Below are positions 48,313 to 57,757 of a stretch of DNA of 64,000 bases, one piece after another; position 1 is the first letter of the stretch; each line of letters starts with the position of its first letter. A program made the translations under genes and the position numbers. Source of the DNA: Alteraurantiacibacter aquimixticola (GTDB lineage Bacteria; Pseudomonadota; Alphaproteobacteria; Sphingomonadales; Sphingomonadaceae); the NCBI RefSeq assembly GCF_004965515.1, contig NZ_SSHH01000002.1, positions 826,840 through 890,839 of the forward strand. The letters are read 5' to 3'. The notes beneath the pieces are model-generated. The model ran no database searches, had not been told where the DNA came from, and was given only the letters and a program-made list of their open reading frames with translations.

Positions 48313-50751
48313 TCATGCCGCAGCCTGCATCAAACGCGACCGGCACATTTCGATCTGGCGATCGATCTGCCTCGTATTCCCGGCAAGGGGACGCAAGGCC
48401 TCGAAATACTCGATCGCTTCTGCATAGAGCCCCAGCCGGATCGCCGCATCGGCCACGGCCTTCGCTGCTAGTGCGGAGTCAGGATCGAGTGCGAACAGGC
48501 GCTTGCCGAGATCGAAGCGTTCTTCCACCTGGCTAGCGGACAAGGTCTTGATCTTCCTGCGCAGTATCGAGGCAAGGCGCCCGTACTCCTTTTCCAGCCG
48601 TGCTGCGCTACCATCAATCCTGGCAACCTTTACCAGTAGTTCCTGAGCCTCGGCAACGCGGTCACGGTCGATCATGTCGCGTGCATGGCGGATGCTGCGG
48701 GCAACAAGCCGCTGCAACTTGTCATTACAGTCAGCAACAATCTCTTCATCGCCATCGGCCCGATCACTCACCAGCATGAACTGGTCGATGGCCAAGCCAT
48801 AGCGGCCCGCGCGGAACGCGGCGCGCGCCAGCTGGCGCGAAATCCGGATGTCGAACTCGCTCTTCTCGACCTCCACATGCAGGTGATCGGTCGCCTTCTC
48901 GAAATCCCCGAGAATGTAATGCGTACGTCCGGCCAGTAGGTCCATCTGGTAGAAGCTGACGAGGCTGCCATCAGCTTCGTCGAAAAGACCAAGTACGCGG
49001 TCCAGATCGCGTTCCTTATAGGCTGCGCGGGCATCGACCAGGTAAGCTTCTTCAAGCTTGGCAAGGTGGCTGCGCACAGTGCGGTCGCCAGCGATTTCAG
49101 CCGCGCGCAAACATTGAAGGGAGTGCGGCTTGTCGCCCTTTTCCAAAGCCGCGAGACCTCGTCTGCGCCAGCCATCGCGATGGGCGGCGAGCCAGGAATG
49201 GCGCTTGCCACTCGCCGCTGTCTCGTCCGCGCCTCCACTCATCAGATCGGCCGCAAGCGCCTCAAATCCAGCTTCATCGCAGGCCTCCGCCAGAACCCGC
49301 ATGCTTTCGCCCGAGAGATTGCGCGAATGCTTGCGCAGCGCCACCAACTTCGCGCTGGCCTTGTCGGCAATGGCATTCTGCCATAGCACCAACAGCGCAC
49401 CTTCCTGTTCGGGATAGCGTTCATGCACTAGCTCGGCCCATTCGCGCACCACCTGCCGATCCGCGCCCGTGGCATCGAGCAGGGCGAAGACCTTGCTGAC
49501 GGCCTTGCCTGCCTGTTCGCCACCGAAGAAGAAGAGCTTCTTCCAATAGCCGAGCGCCTTGTCCTCCAGCTCCAGTGCTTCGGCACATTGAACCATGACC
49601 GCGTAGATCGTTGGACTTTCCAGCTCGTCCGCCAGCAGTCCTTCGCCATACTCCAGCGCCCTGACATGATCGCCCACAGCGAAAGTGGCGAGGAGAAAGG
49701 CTTCAGGATCGCTCTGGGCCAATTGTTCGCCCGCTCCGGTCGCACCGAAGATGGCGGCAACCTTGTCGAGGCTGCCCTGCTCAAACTCCAGCTTGGCCAG
49801 CTGGCGCTGCAACCGCGCGTTCGCCGGATAGACCTCGACCGCATCACGCAGATATTCAACGGCCTGCTGTCTTGCGCCTTTCTTGAGCAGTTCATCAAGG
49901 CGAGCAGGATCGAAGATCGAGCCATCCCCGAAGTCGGCAACCGCGAACGCGGGAACTGCGAAGTAATGGGCATTCCAGTCCCGAAATAACGCGTCGGAGA
50001 AGCTGTCCGTAAAATGGGTCAGGTCGCGCCCCTGATCCTTCAACGCCTTATGCTGGCCCAGCTGGTTCATCAGTGCCGTGGGATTGTAGCAGCGCAAGTC
50101 CAGTTGTTCGCAAGCCGCCTCTACATCGGCAATCAGCTGCTCGCGACGCGGAAGGGTAGAACCAAGCTGCGAGCGCGCATTGACATGCGTTGTCACGATC
50201 ATTCTGTCGCGACCGACCATGTCGACAAACTGCGACAGCGAGTCGACGACGTTCTGCGCACTCTCGACGGTAACCCGCGCGTTGCGCAGAATCTCGCGGT
50301 CGCACTCCGCCAGTGCGACGAATGAAGGCTGTTGTTCCAGCCACTGATCAAGGCCCGCCGCATTGCTCGGACTCGCAAGGTCCCAGTATTTCACTTTGCG
50401 ATCATGATCGGCAAAGAAATCCGGATAGCGGGCATACAGATAGTTTATCTGGATCGCATCTTCGCCGACCCTAATGAGCTTCGCCGAGGAAACTTCAACG
50501 AAATAGAGATCGGGTTCGATGAAAGTTTCATCGGCAAAGTCAGTCTGTGTACCATGACGAAAAATCACCGCGCGGACGGCCTCGGGAACATCCAGCACAC
50601 CACGCATGAAGCGCAGCTGCTGGACCGCCTCATAGGCAGTGTGCGTGAACCCGTAGTTGCGCGCCTTCATGAAAACGAATTCGTGCGTTTCGCGCGCGCG
50701 CCGGAAAGGCGTGTGGATCCTGCATGTTCCGATCGGGCAAATGGTAAGCAT
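48313..50751 (-). CDS. tviD: TviD-like protein: N-terminal GSCFA/SGNH-like domain plus TPR region, probable capsule O-acetyltransferase
   Basis: This 812-residue protein has an N-terminal domain of about 300 residues: it opens with ICPIGTCRIHTPFRRA (G-x-C-R motif as in GSCFA/WcbI-type SGNH enzymes), contains TTHVNARSQLGSTLPRREQLI, and closes with LTHFTDSFSDALFRDWN, which carries candidate His/Asp catalytic residues. The remaining 500 residues are helical repeats (for example ARLQRQLAKLEFEQGSLDKVAAIFG). TviD of Salmonella is of the same size and is the Vi O-acetyltransferase. I choose the ATG at 50751 with AGGA nearby over the TTG at 50766. It sits 18 bases after tviB on the same strand. Direct homology should be checked by alignment. 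Confidence 0.72.
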   Translation of the reverse strand: MLTICPIGTCRIHTPFRRARETHEFVFMKARNYGFTHTAYEAVQQLRFMRGVLDVPEAVRAVIFRHGTQTDFADETFIEPDLYFVEVSSAKLIRVGEDAIQINYLYARYPDFFADHDRKVKYWDLASPSNAAGLDQWLEQQPSFVALAECDREILRNARVTVESAQNVVDSLSQFVDMVGRDRMIVTTHVNARSQLGSTLPRREQLIADVEAACEQLDLRCYNPTALMNQLGQHKALKDQGRDLTHFTDSFSDALFRDWNAHYFAVPAFAVADFGDGSIFDPARLDELLKKGARQQAVEYLRDAVEVYPANARLQRQLAKLEFEQGSLDKVAAIFGATGAGEQLAQSDPEAFLLATFAVGDHVRALEYGEGLLADELESPTIYAVMVQCAEALELEDKALGYWKKLFFFGGEQAGKAVSKVFALLDATGADRQVVREWAELVHERYPEQEGALLVLWQNAIADKASAKLVALRKHSRNLSGESMRVLAEACDEAGFEALAADLMSGGADETAASGKRHSWLAAHRDGWRRRGLAALEKGDKPHSLQCLRAAEIAGDRTVRSHLAKLEEAYLVDARAAYKERDLDRVLGLFDEADGSLVSFYQMDLLAGRTHYILGDFEKATDHLHVEVEKSEFDIRISRQLARAAFRAGRYGLAIDQFMLVSDRADGDEEIVADCNDKLQRLVARSIRHARDMIDRDRVAEAQELLVKVARIDGSAARLEKEYGRLASILRRKIKTLSASQVEERFDLGKRLFALDPDSALAAKAVADAAIRLGLYAEAIEYFEALRPLAGNTRQIDRQIEMCRSRLMQAAA

Positions 50752-50769
50752 TTGTTCCTGCGGCAAACC

Positions 50770-52056
50770 CTACAATGACCAATATTTGTACTTCTCACGA
50801 TATTGGACCGGGTCCAGCTCGGACTTCAGGTCCACCAACACTCCTCCCGGCTTGAGGTGCTCCTTGATGAAGGTATCCACCTCGTCGCGGTAAACTTCAT
50901 GCGGCACCGCCAGGATCAGCGCGTCCAGGTCCTTCAATTCGGCCTTGTCCTGCAGCGCAATGCCATATTCCTGCATGACCTCTTCGGCGTCGGCCAAGGG
51001 ATCGTGCACCACCGCGCGAATTCCAAAGCCTGCAAGCTCCCTAATCATTTCCAGCACCTTGCTGTTCCTGATATCAGGCACGTTCTCCTTGAATGTTGCC
51101 CCCAACACCCCCACGCGTGAACGGCGGATGAAGTAGCCCCCAGTCGCCAACATTTGCAGGATCTCTGTTGCGATGTAGCGCGGCATGGAATCGTTGATCC
51201 GACGCCCCGACAGGATCACTTCCGGATGATAGCCCAGCTGCTCCGCCTTGGAGGTGAGATAATAGGGGTCAACGCCAATGCAGTGCCCTCCAACGAGACC
51301 CGGCGTGAAGCGCATGAAATTCCACTTGGTCGCCGCCGCATCGAGTACGTCGGCAGTCCGGATACCCGCCATGCGGCAGATCTTCGACATTTCATTCATA
51401 AGTGCGATGTTAATGTCGCGCTGGGTGTTCTCCAACACCTTGGCAGCTTCGGCGACCTTGATCGAGGCGGCCTTGTAGATGCCCGCCTCGACGATCTCAC
51501 CGTAAAGCGCGGCGACCTTCTCGAGCGTCTCCTCATCCTGACCGGCGACCACCTTGGTGATCTTTTCGACCGGGTGCTGCTTGTCACCCGGATTGATCCG
51601 CTCGGGACTGTAGGCAAGCTTGAAATCCGTTCCCGCCACCATGCCCGAGGCACTCTCTATCACGGGCGCGCAAATCTCCTCTGTCGCACCTGGGAATACC
51701 GTGGATTCGAAGATCACGATTGCGCCCTTGGCAAGATGCTCACCGATGGTTTGACATGCGCCGGTTAGTATGGAGAGATCGGGTGCACGGTTTGCATCGA
51801 CCGGCGTCGGCACAGTGACGACCACGATACCGCAATCGGCAATCACCTTGGGGTCGCAGGTGACCTGCAGCCGCATGTCACGCAGCTCCCCAGCGGACAG
51901 TTCGCCCGTCCGGTCAATACCGGCCTTCAACTCCTCCACGCGCCTGGCGGAAACATCCAAGCCCACGACATTCTCGAATTTGCGGGAAAAGGAATAGGCA
52001 AGCGGCAAGCCAACATAACCAAGGCCCACCACACAAATACATTCAGTTTGGAGCAA
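50770..52056 (-). CDS. tviB: UDP-N-acetylglucosamine 6-dehydrogenase, TviB-type
   Basis: This NAD-dependent enzyme oxidises UDP-GlcNAc to UDP-GlcNAcA, the first step to the Vi antigen sugar. Motifs are VVGLGYVGLPLA (8-19, NAD site), VVTVPTPVDANRAPDL, ESTVFPG, YSPERINPGD, IKVAEAAKVLENTQRDINIAL and GGHCIGVDPYYLTSKA with the nucleophilic Cys at about 259, followed by GATFKENVPDIRNSK. These fit the WbpO/TviB branch. The open frame begins at 52143, but the Rossmann fold should start within a few residues of the N-terminus. I therefore prefer TTG at 52056 (428 residues; TviB about 425) with AAGGG upstream; this start is uncertain. Confidence 0.9.
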   Translation of the reverse strand: MLQTECICVVGLGYVGLPLAYSFSRKFENVVGLDVSARRVEELKAGIDRTGELSAGELRDMRLQVTCDPKVIADCGIVVVTVPTPVDANRAPDLSILTGACQTIGEHLAKGAIVIFESTVFPGATEEICAPVIESASGMVAGTDFKLAYSPERINPGDKQHPVEKITKVVAGQDEETLEKVAALYGEIVEAGIYKAASIKVAEAAKVLENTQRDINIALMNEMSKICRMAGIRTADVLDAAATKWNFMRFTPGLVGGHCIGVDPYYLTSKAEQLGYHPEVILSGRRINDSMPRYIATEILQMLATGGYFIRRSRVGVLGATFKENVPDIRNSKVLEMIRELAGFGIRAVVHDPLADAEEVMQEYGIALQDKAELKDLDALILAVPHEVYRDEVDTFIKEHLKPGGVLVDLKSELDPVQYREKYKYWSL

Positions 52057-52185
52057 AACAAAAAGACCCTTGAAGCATTCAACGCAAGACACCCGGCACC
52101 CACTTGCCCGGTGTTTGAGCCCCACCAATCGGATGATCGGCACCTACCATGGGCGGCGGCCATGTCAAAGCTGAGCACCCACACT

Positions 52186-53304
52186 CTAAGATTTCATCAA
52201 CACTTCTTCATGCGCCACGATCTTGCCAATACTTAACCTTGCCCGGACTCGCCGCGCCGCCGCTGATGATAATCGAAGGAAGAGAGCTGGATCGTCAGCA
52301 AGCGCCTGCAGCCCGCGGGCAATTGTCCCGCTTTCCTCGGGCAGAGCGAGCCAGGCGCAACTCTCATCAGCAAATTCAGGCACGGCTCCAGCGGCGTTGG
52401 TCACCGGCACAAGGCCCGAGCTCATTGCTTCGTCACGTGTGACACCTTGGGCGTCATTGCGTGTGGGGCAGAGAAAAATTCCGGCCGCCTGATGCATTTT
52501 TGCAACGTCAAATTGAGTTAGGAAACGCTGCTCGACCCGCACATTGGGCAGATGGCGGATCGGGGCGAGTATTTCCTCGAACAGGTAGCCTTCGCCCAGA
52601 ATATGGAAGTGGAAGCGGTCGAAGCCCGGTTTTTCGGCCAGCAGCAGGATCGCCTCAACCGAAAGGTCATTCGCATAACGCCAGTCGCTGAAAGGGCGGA
52701 TCGAGAGGACCTTGAAGCGGTCGTCCGCCTGCTTCTCGCTGTAGCGGAACAGCTCCGTATCGACCGGGCTTGGCGAGACCGTCCAGCGCGGCAATTCGCG
52801 GCCCACCGCCCGGAACGCCTCGTCGGCGGCGAATTGCGAGACGAAGACCATGCGGAAATTGGCGGGCCAGTCCGCAGCGAGCCGCCGCCAATAGGCGATT
52901 CGGCGCTCGAAAACGGCCTTCGCCTTCAGCCAGCGCTTCTCATTATGTTCGCGCCTCTCGGTAACCTCGTAGAAGGGCATGATTTCCGAGCCGTAGATCC
53001 AGCCATTGACCGGGATGTCCAGAGGCACATTCTCGATCACCGGCGCAAAGTCATCAGCCGGGGCATGCAAGGCCACGACATCGGGCCGCTGCTGGCGGAT
53101 AACCTCCACGCAGTCGTCGGCGGTGCGCATCAGCACCGGCACGCCATCGAATTCGTACTCGGCCTGCGGCGGACGGCGATGCAGCCAGATCACCGTCACC
53201 CGATGGCCGCGCTCCCTGTAGGCGAGGACGCGGCGATGGACGAAAGCATGGTTGTAGAGACGCTCTGCGCTGGGATAACCGCGCGTCACGATAAAGATAT
53301 GCAT
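52186..53304 (-). CDS. Family-4-like glycosyltransferase at the head of the capsule operon
   Basis: This 372-residue GT-B enzyme begins MHIFIVTRGYPSAERLYNHAF. It has an N-terminal acceptor domain (VIWLHRRPPQAEY, DVVALHAPADDFAPVIE) and a C-terminal donor domain with FKVLSIRPFSDWRYANDLSVEAILLL, HFHILGEGYLFEEIL and the motif CPTRNDAQGVTRDEAMSSGLVPV in the E-x7-E position. It has no counterpart in the ten-gene Salmonella Vi locus. It may start the glycan on the terminal HexNAc lipid or decorate the polymer; neither can be decided. I start at the ATG at 53304; ATG 53331 is possible. It is the first gene of the minus-strand capsule operon. Confidence 0.8.
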   Translation of the reverse strand: MHIFIVTRGYPSAERLYNHAFVHRRVLAYRERGHRVTVIWLHRRPPQAEYEFDGVPVLMRTADDCVEVIRQQRPDVVALHAPADDFAPVIENVPLDIPVNGWIYGSEIMPFYEVTERREHNEKRWLKAKAVFERRIAYWRRLAADWPANFRMVFVSQFAADEAFRAVGRELPRWTVSPSPVDTELFRYSEKQADDRFKVLSIRPFSDWRYANDLSVEAILLLAEKPGFDRFHFHILGEGYLFEEILAPIRHLPNVRVEQRFLTQFDVAKMHQAAGIFLCPTRNDAQGVTRDEAMSSGLVPVTNAAGAVPEFADESCAWLALPEESGTIARGLQALADDPALFLRLSSAAARRVRARLSIGKIVAHEEVLMKS

Positions 53305-53400
53305 GGCGGGCCTGATAGCGCGGAAGCGCATGCTGTCACCAGTACAGCGACAGGCCGTGCGCGGCGTCTTGTCAGGTGAGCGAGCGGGGCCCGCCCGTCC

Positions 53401-54555
53401 TCACCGCCGGCTGATGCGCATGCCGTCTTCCAGCATGTTGCCGGGATTGAGCACCACGGTATCACCTTGCGCCAAGCCGTCGAGGACCTCGGCATGCTCA
53501 TCATTGATGAGGCCGAGCGACACCGCCCTTTCGCGCGCGCGGCCGCCATCGTCGACGAAGACGCGCCAGCCGCCATCGCCGCCCCGGAACAGCGCGCCGA
53601 TCGGGACGCGCAGCGCGTCGTCCCGCCGTTCGAGCACGATCGTGGCATCGAGCTGGTAGCCATGGCCCAGCCGCGCCGCTTCCGACCGCGCTTCGGGCGC
53701 GAAGCGGATGATGACATTGACGCGCTGCTCCTCGATGCCGAGCGCCGAGATCTTCAGCCGGCCGTAGGGTTCGATCCGGTCGACAATCCCGATCAGCGCA
53801 TCCGGCCCGCCCCACTGGTGGATTTCCACGCGATCGCCGGGCGAGACCCGCACCGCCTCACGCGAGAGGAGGTCGACGACCACTTCGATCTGCTCGGAAT
53901 CGCCGATGGTCATGAGCGGCGTTCCCTCCGCGATCACGCCTTCGCTTTCGGTGATGACCGACATGACCGATCCGCTCGCGGGAGCGCGCACGGGAACAGG
54001 TGCGCCGCCCGTCTCGCCGCCGGGCTGGGCCATCAGGGCACGGATACGCACCGCCTCCGCCCGCGCCTGCGCCAAATTCGCCTCGCCAGTGGCGACGCGG
54101 GTCTGCGCCGCTTCCAGTTGCGCCCTGGCGAGGAAGCCACGCTCCGACAATTGCTCCGCCCGTGCAAGGTCGCGGCGCGATTGCTCCAGCGAAGTGGTGA
54201 CGGAAGCGGCAGCGGCTTCGGCTGAGGAGAGCGCACCGCGCAATTCCTGCAGGCTACGCCGGTCGAGCGGCGTTGCCGGGCGGCCACGCATGCGGGTGAT
54301 CAGCATCCCGCGCTCGACCTGGTCCCCCGCTTCCAGCTCGATCCGGTCGAGATAGCCGGTCACCGGGGCCGAGACCGAATAGTATTCTTCCGCCCTTGTG
54401 ACGCCGTCATCGGTGACGCCCACCGCCATCGGGCCACGATCGACTTCGCCCATGTCCACCAGCGTGGAAGCGGGCCAGAAGGCATAGAGCAGCCCCAGCA
54501 GAAGGAGGGCCGCGACCAGAAGCGCCCAGCGCCAGCGTTTCACAAGATCCATCAT
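53401..54555 (-). CDS. HlyD/RND-type periplasmic adaptor (membrane fusion protein)
   Basis: This 384-residue adaptor is anchored by one N-terminal helix (WALLVAALLLLGLLYAFW, about 10-27). A biotinyl-lipoyl half-motif follows (APVTGYLDRIELEAGDQVERGMLI), then an alpha-hairpin coiled coil (ELRGALSSAEAAAASVTT to ANLAQARAEAVRIRAL), the second lipoyl half (VRAPASGSVMSVITESEGVIAEGTPLMTIGD) and beta-barrel domains ending LAQGDTVVLNPGNMLEDGMRI. It couples the ABC permease, whose stop it overlaps by one base, to an outer-membrane channel of the TolC type that is not in the window. The arrangement resembles DevBCA/MacAB-type exporters. The substrate is unknown. Confidence 0.88.
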   Translation of the reverse strand: MMDLVKRWRWALLVAALLLLGLLYAFWPASTLVDMGEVDRGPMAVGVTDDGVTRAEEYYSVSAPVTGYLDRIELEAGDQVERGMLITRMRGRPATPLDRRSLQELRGALSSAEAAAASVTTSLEQSRRDLARAEQLSERGFLARAQLEAAQTRVATGEANLAQARAEAVRIRALMAQPGGETGGAPVPVRAPASGSVMSVITESEGVIAEGTPLMTIGDSEQIEVVVDLLSREAVRVSPGDRVEIHQWGGPDALIGIVDRIEPYGRLKISALGIEEQRVNVIIRFAPEARSEAARLGHGYQLDATIVLERRDDALRVPIGALFRGGDGGWRVFVDDGGRARERAVSLGLINDEHAEVLDGLAQGDTVVLNPGNMLEDGMRISRR

Positions 54556-56918
54556 CAGTCGTGCGCCTTGAGTACCCGAACCATGTCCAGCCGCAAGACC
54601 CGCAGCGCCACCAGCGCGGCGGTACCCAAGGCAGAGAACAGGACGATCAGCGAAGCATAGCCATAGGTCGCGCGGTTGGGCGCGAACGGCAGGCGGAAGA
54701 GGTCCGAACTGAACATCGTCGTCATCAGCTGCGCCAGCCAGTAGCCGATGACGCAGCCCAACGGCACGGCGGCGATCACCAGCAGCGCCAGCTCGCCCAG
54801 CAGGACAATGCCGACTTCGGTGCGGTGATAGCCGAGCACGCGCAGCGTCGCGAGCTCATGCGCGCGTTCGGAGAAGAGGATGCGCGCGCTGTTATAGACC
54901 ACGCCGACCGCGATGGCCGAGGCAAAGGCAATGTAAAAAAATATCATCGTGAAGATGTTGTCGTCGATCATCTCTTCGAACTTGACCAGCGCGGCATCGC
55001 GCTCGGTTACGCCGAGTACCACCGGCATTTCCTTGAGCTCGGTCAGAATGTCATCGCGAAAGAGAGGATCGATCCGCAACAGCGCCGTGGCGAAAGGCGC
55101 CCGGTCGCGCACCAGCTCCTCCAGCGTGGCAGGTCCGGCATAGGCACGCGCTCCGATGAACTCGTCGACAATGCTGGCAACCGGCATCATCCGCGCGGTT
55201 CGCCTTCCACCGAGCATTTCCACATAGACACTATCCCCCGCCCCGACCTTCAGCTGGTCGGCTAGCTGGCGGCTCAGCATCAGGCCGGAGATCGGCATAT
55301 CGATCTCGGCCCCGCTGGAATCGATGCGCGCGGTGAGGATGGAGTTCTCCGGCGCGCTCTCCAGCGCGGTGCGCTCGGTGAGGTTCCCGTTGCTCATCTG
55401 CGCGGCAATCGCCCGTGTTCCCTCCACCCGCTGCACGCCGGGTATCTGCGCCAGTTCGAACAGCACGTCCTCATTGCGCGCTTCGGTGAAGCTGACGCTC
55501 AGGTCCTGCTTCTGCGCGCGGAAGAAGTAGGAATCGAGCATGTTGCGGCTGGAATCGATGAACTGGACGGTGGAGAAGAGCAGGCCGAGCGAGAGGGCGA
55601 CGCCCAGTATCGTCATGGCCGAGCGGCCGGGCCAGCGGGCGATGTGGCGCACGATCATGTGGCCGATGGCGGAAAAGCCCGCCCGCTGCCCCAGCCTCTC
55701 GACGATACCCGCGCGATAGACCGGCGGTGGCGGCGGCGACATGGCGACGGCGGGCGCGAGCCTGATCGCAGAGCGCATCCCCGCCAGCGCGCCCAGCGCC
55801 GCCGATCCGGTGGACAGCGCCGCTGCGCCCAGGAACACACCGGGAGAGATATTGTAGTTGAGGAAGGGGAAGCGGTAGTAGGAGGCATAAAGCTCGGTCA
55901 TCCCGTGCCCCATCCAGATCCCTGCCAGCGAGCCTAGCACCGTCGCCAGCATGGCGATGACAAGCGCGAACTTGAAATAGTGCATGCCGACCTGCCGGCT
56001 CGAATAGCCAAAGGCCTTGAGCAGGCCGATCTGCGTGCGTTCGGTCCGGATCATGCGGCCCAGCACGATGTAGACCAGAAAGACCGACACCAGCAGGAAG
56101 ACCGGCGGGATTACCCGCGTCATCGCATCGAGCTGCATCAGCTCATTGTCGAGGAAGGCGTGGCTCAGATGATCCTCGCGCCCATAGGCACCAAGGCCGC
56201 CATAGGGTTCGAGAATCCGGTCGAGCGCACGGATGATCTCCGGTTCCGAAGCCCCGCGTTCCAGCGTGATCGAAATGCTGTTGATCGCCTCGGTCCGGTC
56301 GGTCGCTGCTTCCAGCGCCTTGCGCCCCATCCAGAAAATGCCGAAGCGCTCGTCATCGGGGATGATGTCGCCCGGTGGAAGCGCATAGATGAAATTGGGG
56401 GCCAGCCCCGTCCCCACGATGTCTAGCCGCTGCCTGCTGCCGTAGATCAGCGCCTCCACGCTGTCCCCCGGTCCCAACCCGTTGGCGAGGGCGAAAAGCT
56501 CGTCCACCACCACTTCGCCCGGCTCGCCCGCGCGCGGCATACGGCCTTCGCGCAGCACAATCTGGTTGAGGCGAGTCCGTCCATTTTCGTCGACCGAATT
56601 GATTAGCCCGCGCACCGGAATGTTGCGGTCCGGAAAATCGAGCGTCGCATATTGCTGGATCACCCCCTCGGCCCGCTGCACGCCTTCGATCTGGCCGACC
56701 GTGTCCACTATGGAGCGCGGTGCGCGGGTCATGGAGGCGAAGACATCGGCGAAGTGGCTTTGCGCGTAATAGGCATCGCGCGTGTCGACCAGCGAACGAT
56801 AGGTCCCCATGGAAAGCACGAAGGTCGCCGTGGCGGCGGCCAGCACCATCGCAATGGCGAAGACCTGGCCGCGCATGTGCCACAGGTTTCGCGTCAGCTT
56901 GAGGTCGAGCGCGTTCAC
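54555..56918 (-). CDS. ABC transporter permease with two FtsX-like domains
   Basis: This 787-residue inner-membrane protein has the two-FtsX-module build of lipoprotein/lipid exporters: an N-terminal helix ([24 protein letters not shown]), a periplasmic MacB-like domain to about 260, three helices ([59 protein letters not shown]), a fourth at about 430, a second periplasmic domain, and three C-terminal helices ([63 protein letters not shown]). It overlaps the ATPase gene by four bases (ATGA). It probably moves a hydrophobic substrate by mechanotransmission rather than through a channel. Confidence 0.87.
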   Translation of the reverse strand: MNALDLKLTRNLWHMRGQVFAIAMVLAAATATFVLSMGTYRSLVDTRDAYYAQSHFADVFASMTRAPRSIVDTVGQIEGVQRAEGVIQQYATLDFPDRNIPVRGLINSVDENGRTRLNQIVLREGRMPRAGEPGEVVVDELFALANGLGPGDSVEALIYGSRQRLDIVGTGLAPNFIYALPPGDIIPDDERFGIFWMGRKALEAATDRTEAINSISITLERGASEPEIIRALDRILEPYGGLGAYGREDHLSHAFLDNELMQLDAMTRVIPPVFLLVSVFLVYIVLGRMIRTERTQIGLLKAFGYSSRQVGMHYFKFALVIAMLATVLGSLAGIWMGHGMTELYASYYRFPFLNYNISPGVFLGAAALSTGSAALGALAGMRSAIRLAPAVAMSPPPPPVYRAGIVERLGQRAGFSAIGHMIVRHIARWPGRSAMTILGVALSLGLLFSTVQFIDSSRNMLDSYFFRAQKQDLSVSFTEARNEDVLFELAQIPGVQRVEGTRAIAAQMSNGNLTERTALESAPENSILTARIDSSGAEIDMPISGLMLSRQLADQLKVGAGDSVYVEMLGGRRTARMMPVASIVDEFIGARAYAGPATLEELVRDRAPFATALLRIDPLFRDDILTELKEMPVVLGVTERDAALVKFEEMIDDNIFTMIFFYIAFASAIAVGVVYNSARILFSERAHELATLRVLGYHRTEVGIVLLGELALLVIAAVPLGCVIGYWLAQLMTTMFSSDLFRLPFAPNRATYGYASLIVLFSALGTAALVALRVLRLDMVRVLKAHD

Positions 56919-57634
56919 CAGGTGATCTCCACCGGCTCGATCTGCGTGTCGTTCTCCACCACCCGGGCGATCTGCCCGTCGAGGAAATGCAGCACCCGGT
57001 GCGCAATGGCGGCGATACCGACATTATGGGTGATGATGAGCACTGTCGTTCCCAGCTCGCGATTGGCGCGCACCAGCGTTTCCAGCACGCGCACGCCGGT
57101 CTGCGAATCCAGCGCGCCGGTCGGCTCGTCGCACAGCAGGATGCCGGGCCGCTTGGCGACGGCGCGAGCCACCGCCACGCGCTGCTGCTCGCCGCCGGAA
57201 AGCTGCGCCGGGTAATGGTCCGCCCGGTCGCTCAGGCCTACCAGTGCCAACGCTTCGCGCGCCTCCATCGGGTCATGCGCGATGTCGGTCACCAGCCTCA
57301 CGTTCTCTTCCGCGGTCAGGCTGGGGATGAGATTGTAGAACTGGAAGATGAAGCCGATATTCTCGCGGCGATAGCGGGTGAGGTCGGCTTCGGCGATGCC
57401 AGTCAGCTGGGTGTCGAAATGAAAGAGCTCACCCTCTGTCGGCCGGTCGAGCCCGCCAATGATGTTGAGCAGCGTCGACTTGCCGCTGCCCGAGGGGCCG
57501 AGCAGGACCACGATTTCGCCGGGATGGATGGCAAGGTCGACACCGCGCAGGGCATGGACCTCCGTCTCGCCGGTGACATAGATCTTGCGCAGGCCCACCC
57601 CGCGGAACGCCAGTTCGGCCTGCCCCGCTTCCAT
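56915..57634 (-). CDS. ABC transporter ATP-binding protein (LolD/MacB/DevA-like)
   Basis: This 239-residue ATPase drives the FtsX-type permease. Walker A is GPSGSGKST, the Q-loop [15 protein letters not shown], the signature [16 protein letters not shown], Walker [13 protein letters not shown] and the H-loop IITHN, all intact. The signature and FQFYNLIP match the LolD/MacB/DevA group. The ATG at 57634 is fixed by GGAGGG nine bases upstream; the longer open frame from 57703 is rejected. It is the first gene of the three-gene set ATPase/permease/adaptor, divergent from the phosphatase-family gene. Confidence 0.92.
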   Translation of the reverse strand: MEAGQAELAFRGVGLRKIYVTGETEVHALRGVDLAIHPGEIVVLLGPSGSGKSTLLNIIGGLDRPTEGELFHFDTQLTGIAEADLTRYRRENIGFIFQFYNLIPSLTAEENVRLVTDIAHDPMEAREALALVGLSDRADHYPAQLSGGEQQRVAVARAVAKRPGILLCDEPTGALDSQTGVRVLETLVRANRELGTTVLIITHNVGIAAIAHRVLHFLDGQIARVVENDTQIEPVEITW

Positions 57635-57757
57635 CGACAATTCCCTCCATCCAGCGGCGGCCAAGGCTTCGAACCTGCATATCTGATAGCCCGCACTGCG
57701 CATGGGTCACTGACCCGTGTCAAACTGTGCCAAGGACATCTATGCAATGATGCGATT

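Noticed and set aside
56987-57757. N-terminal extension of the EEP-family gene
   Set aside because: The frame is open for 257 codons, but that stretch lies antisense to the ABC ATPase; the EEP fold starts at the ATG at 57758.
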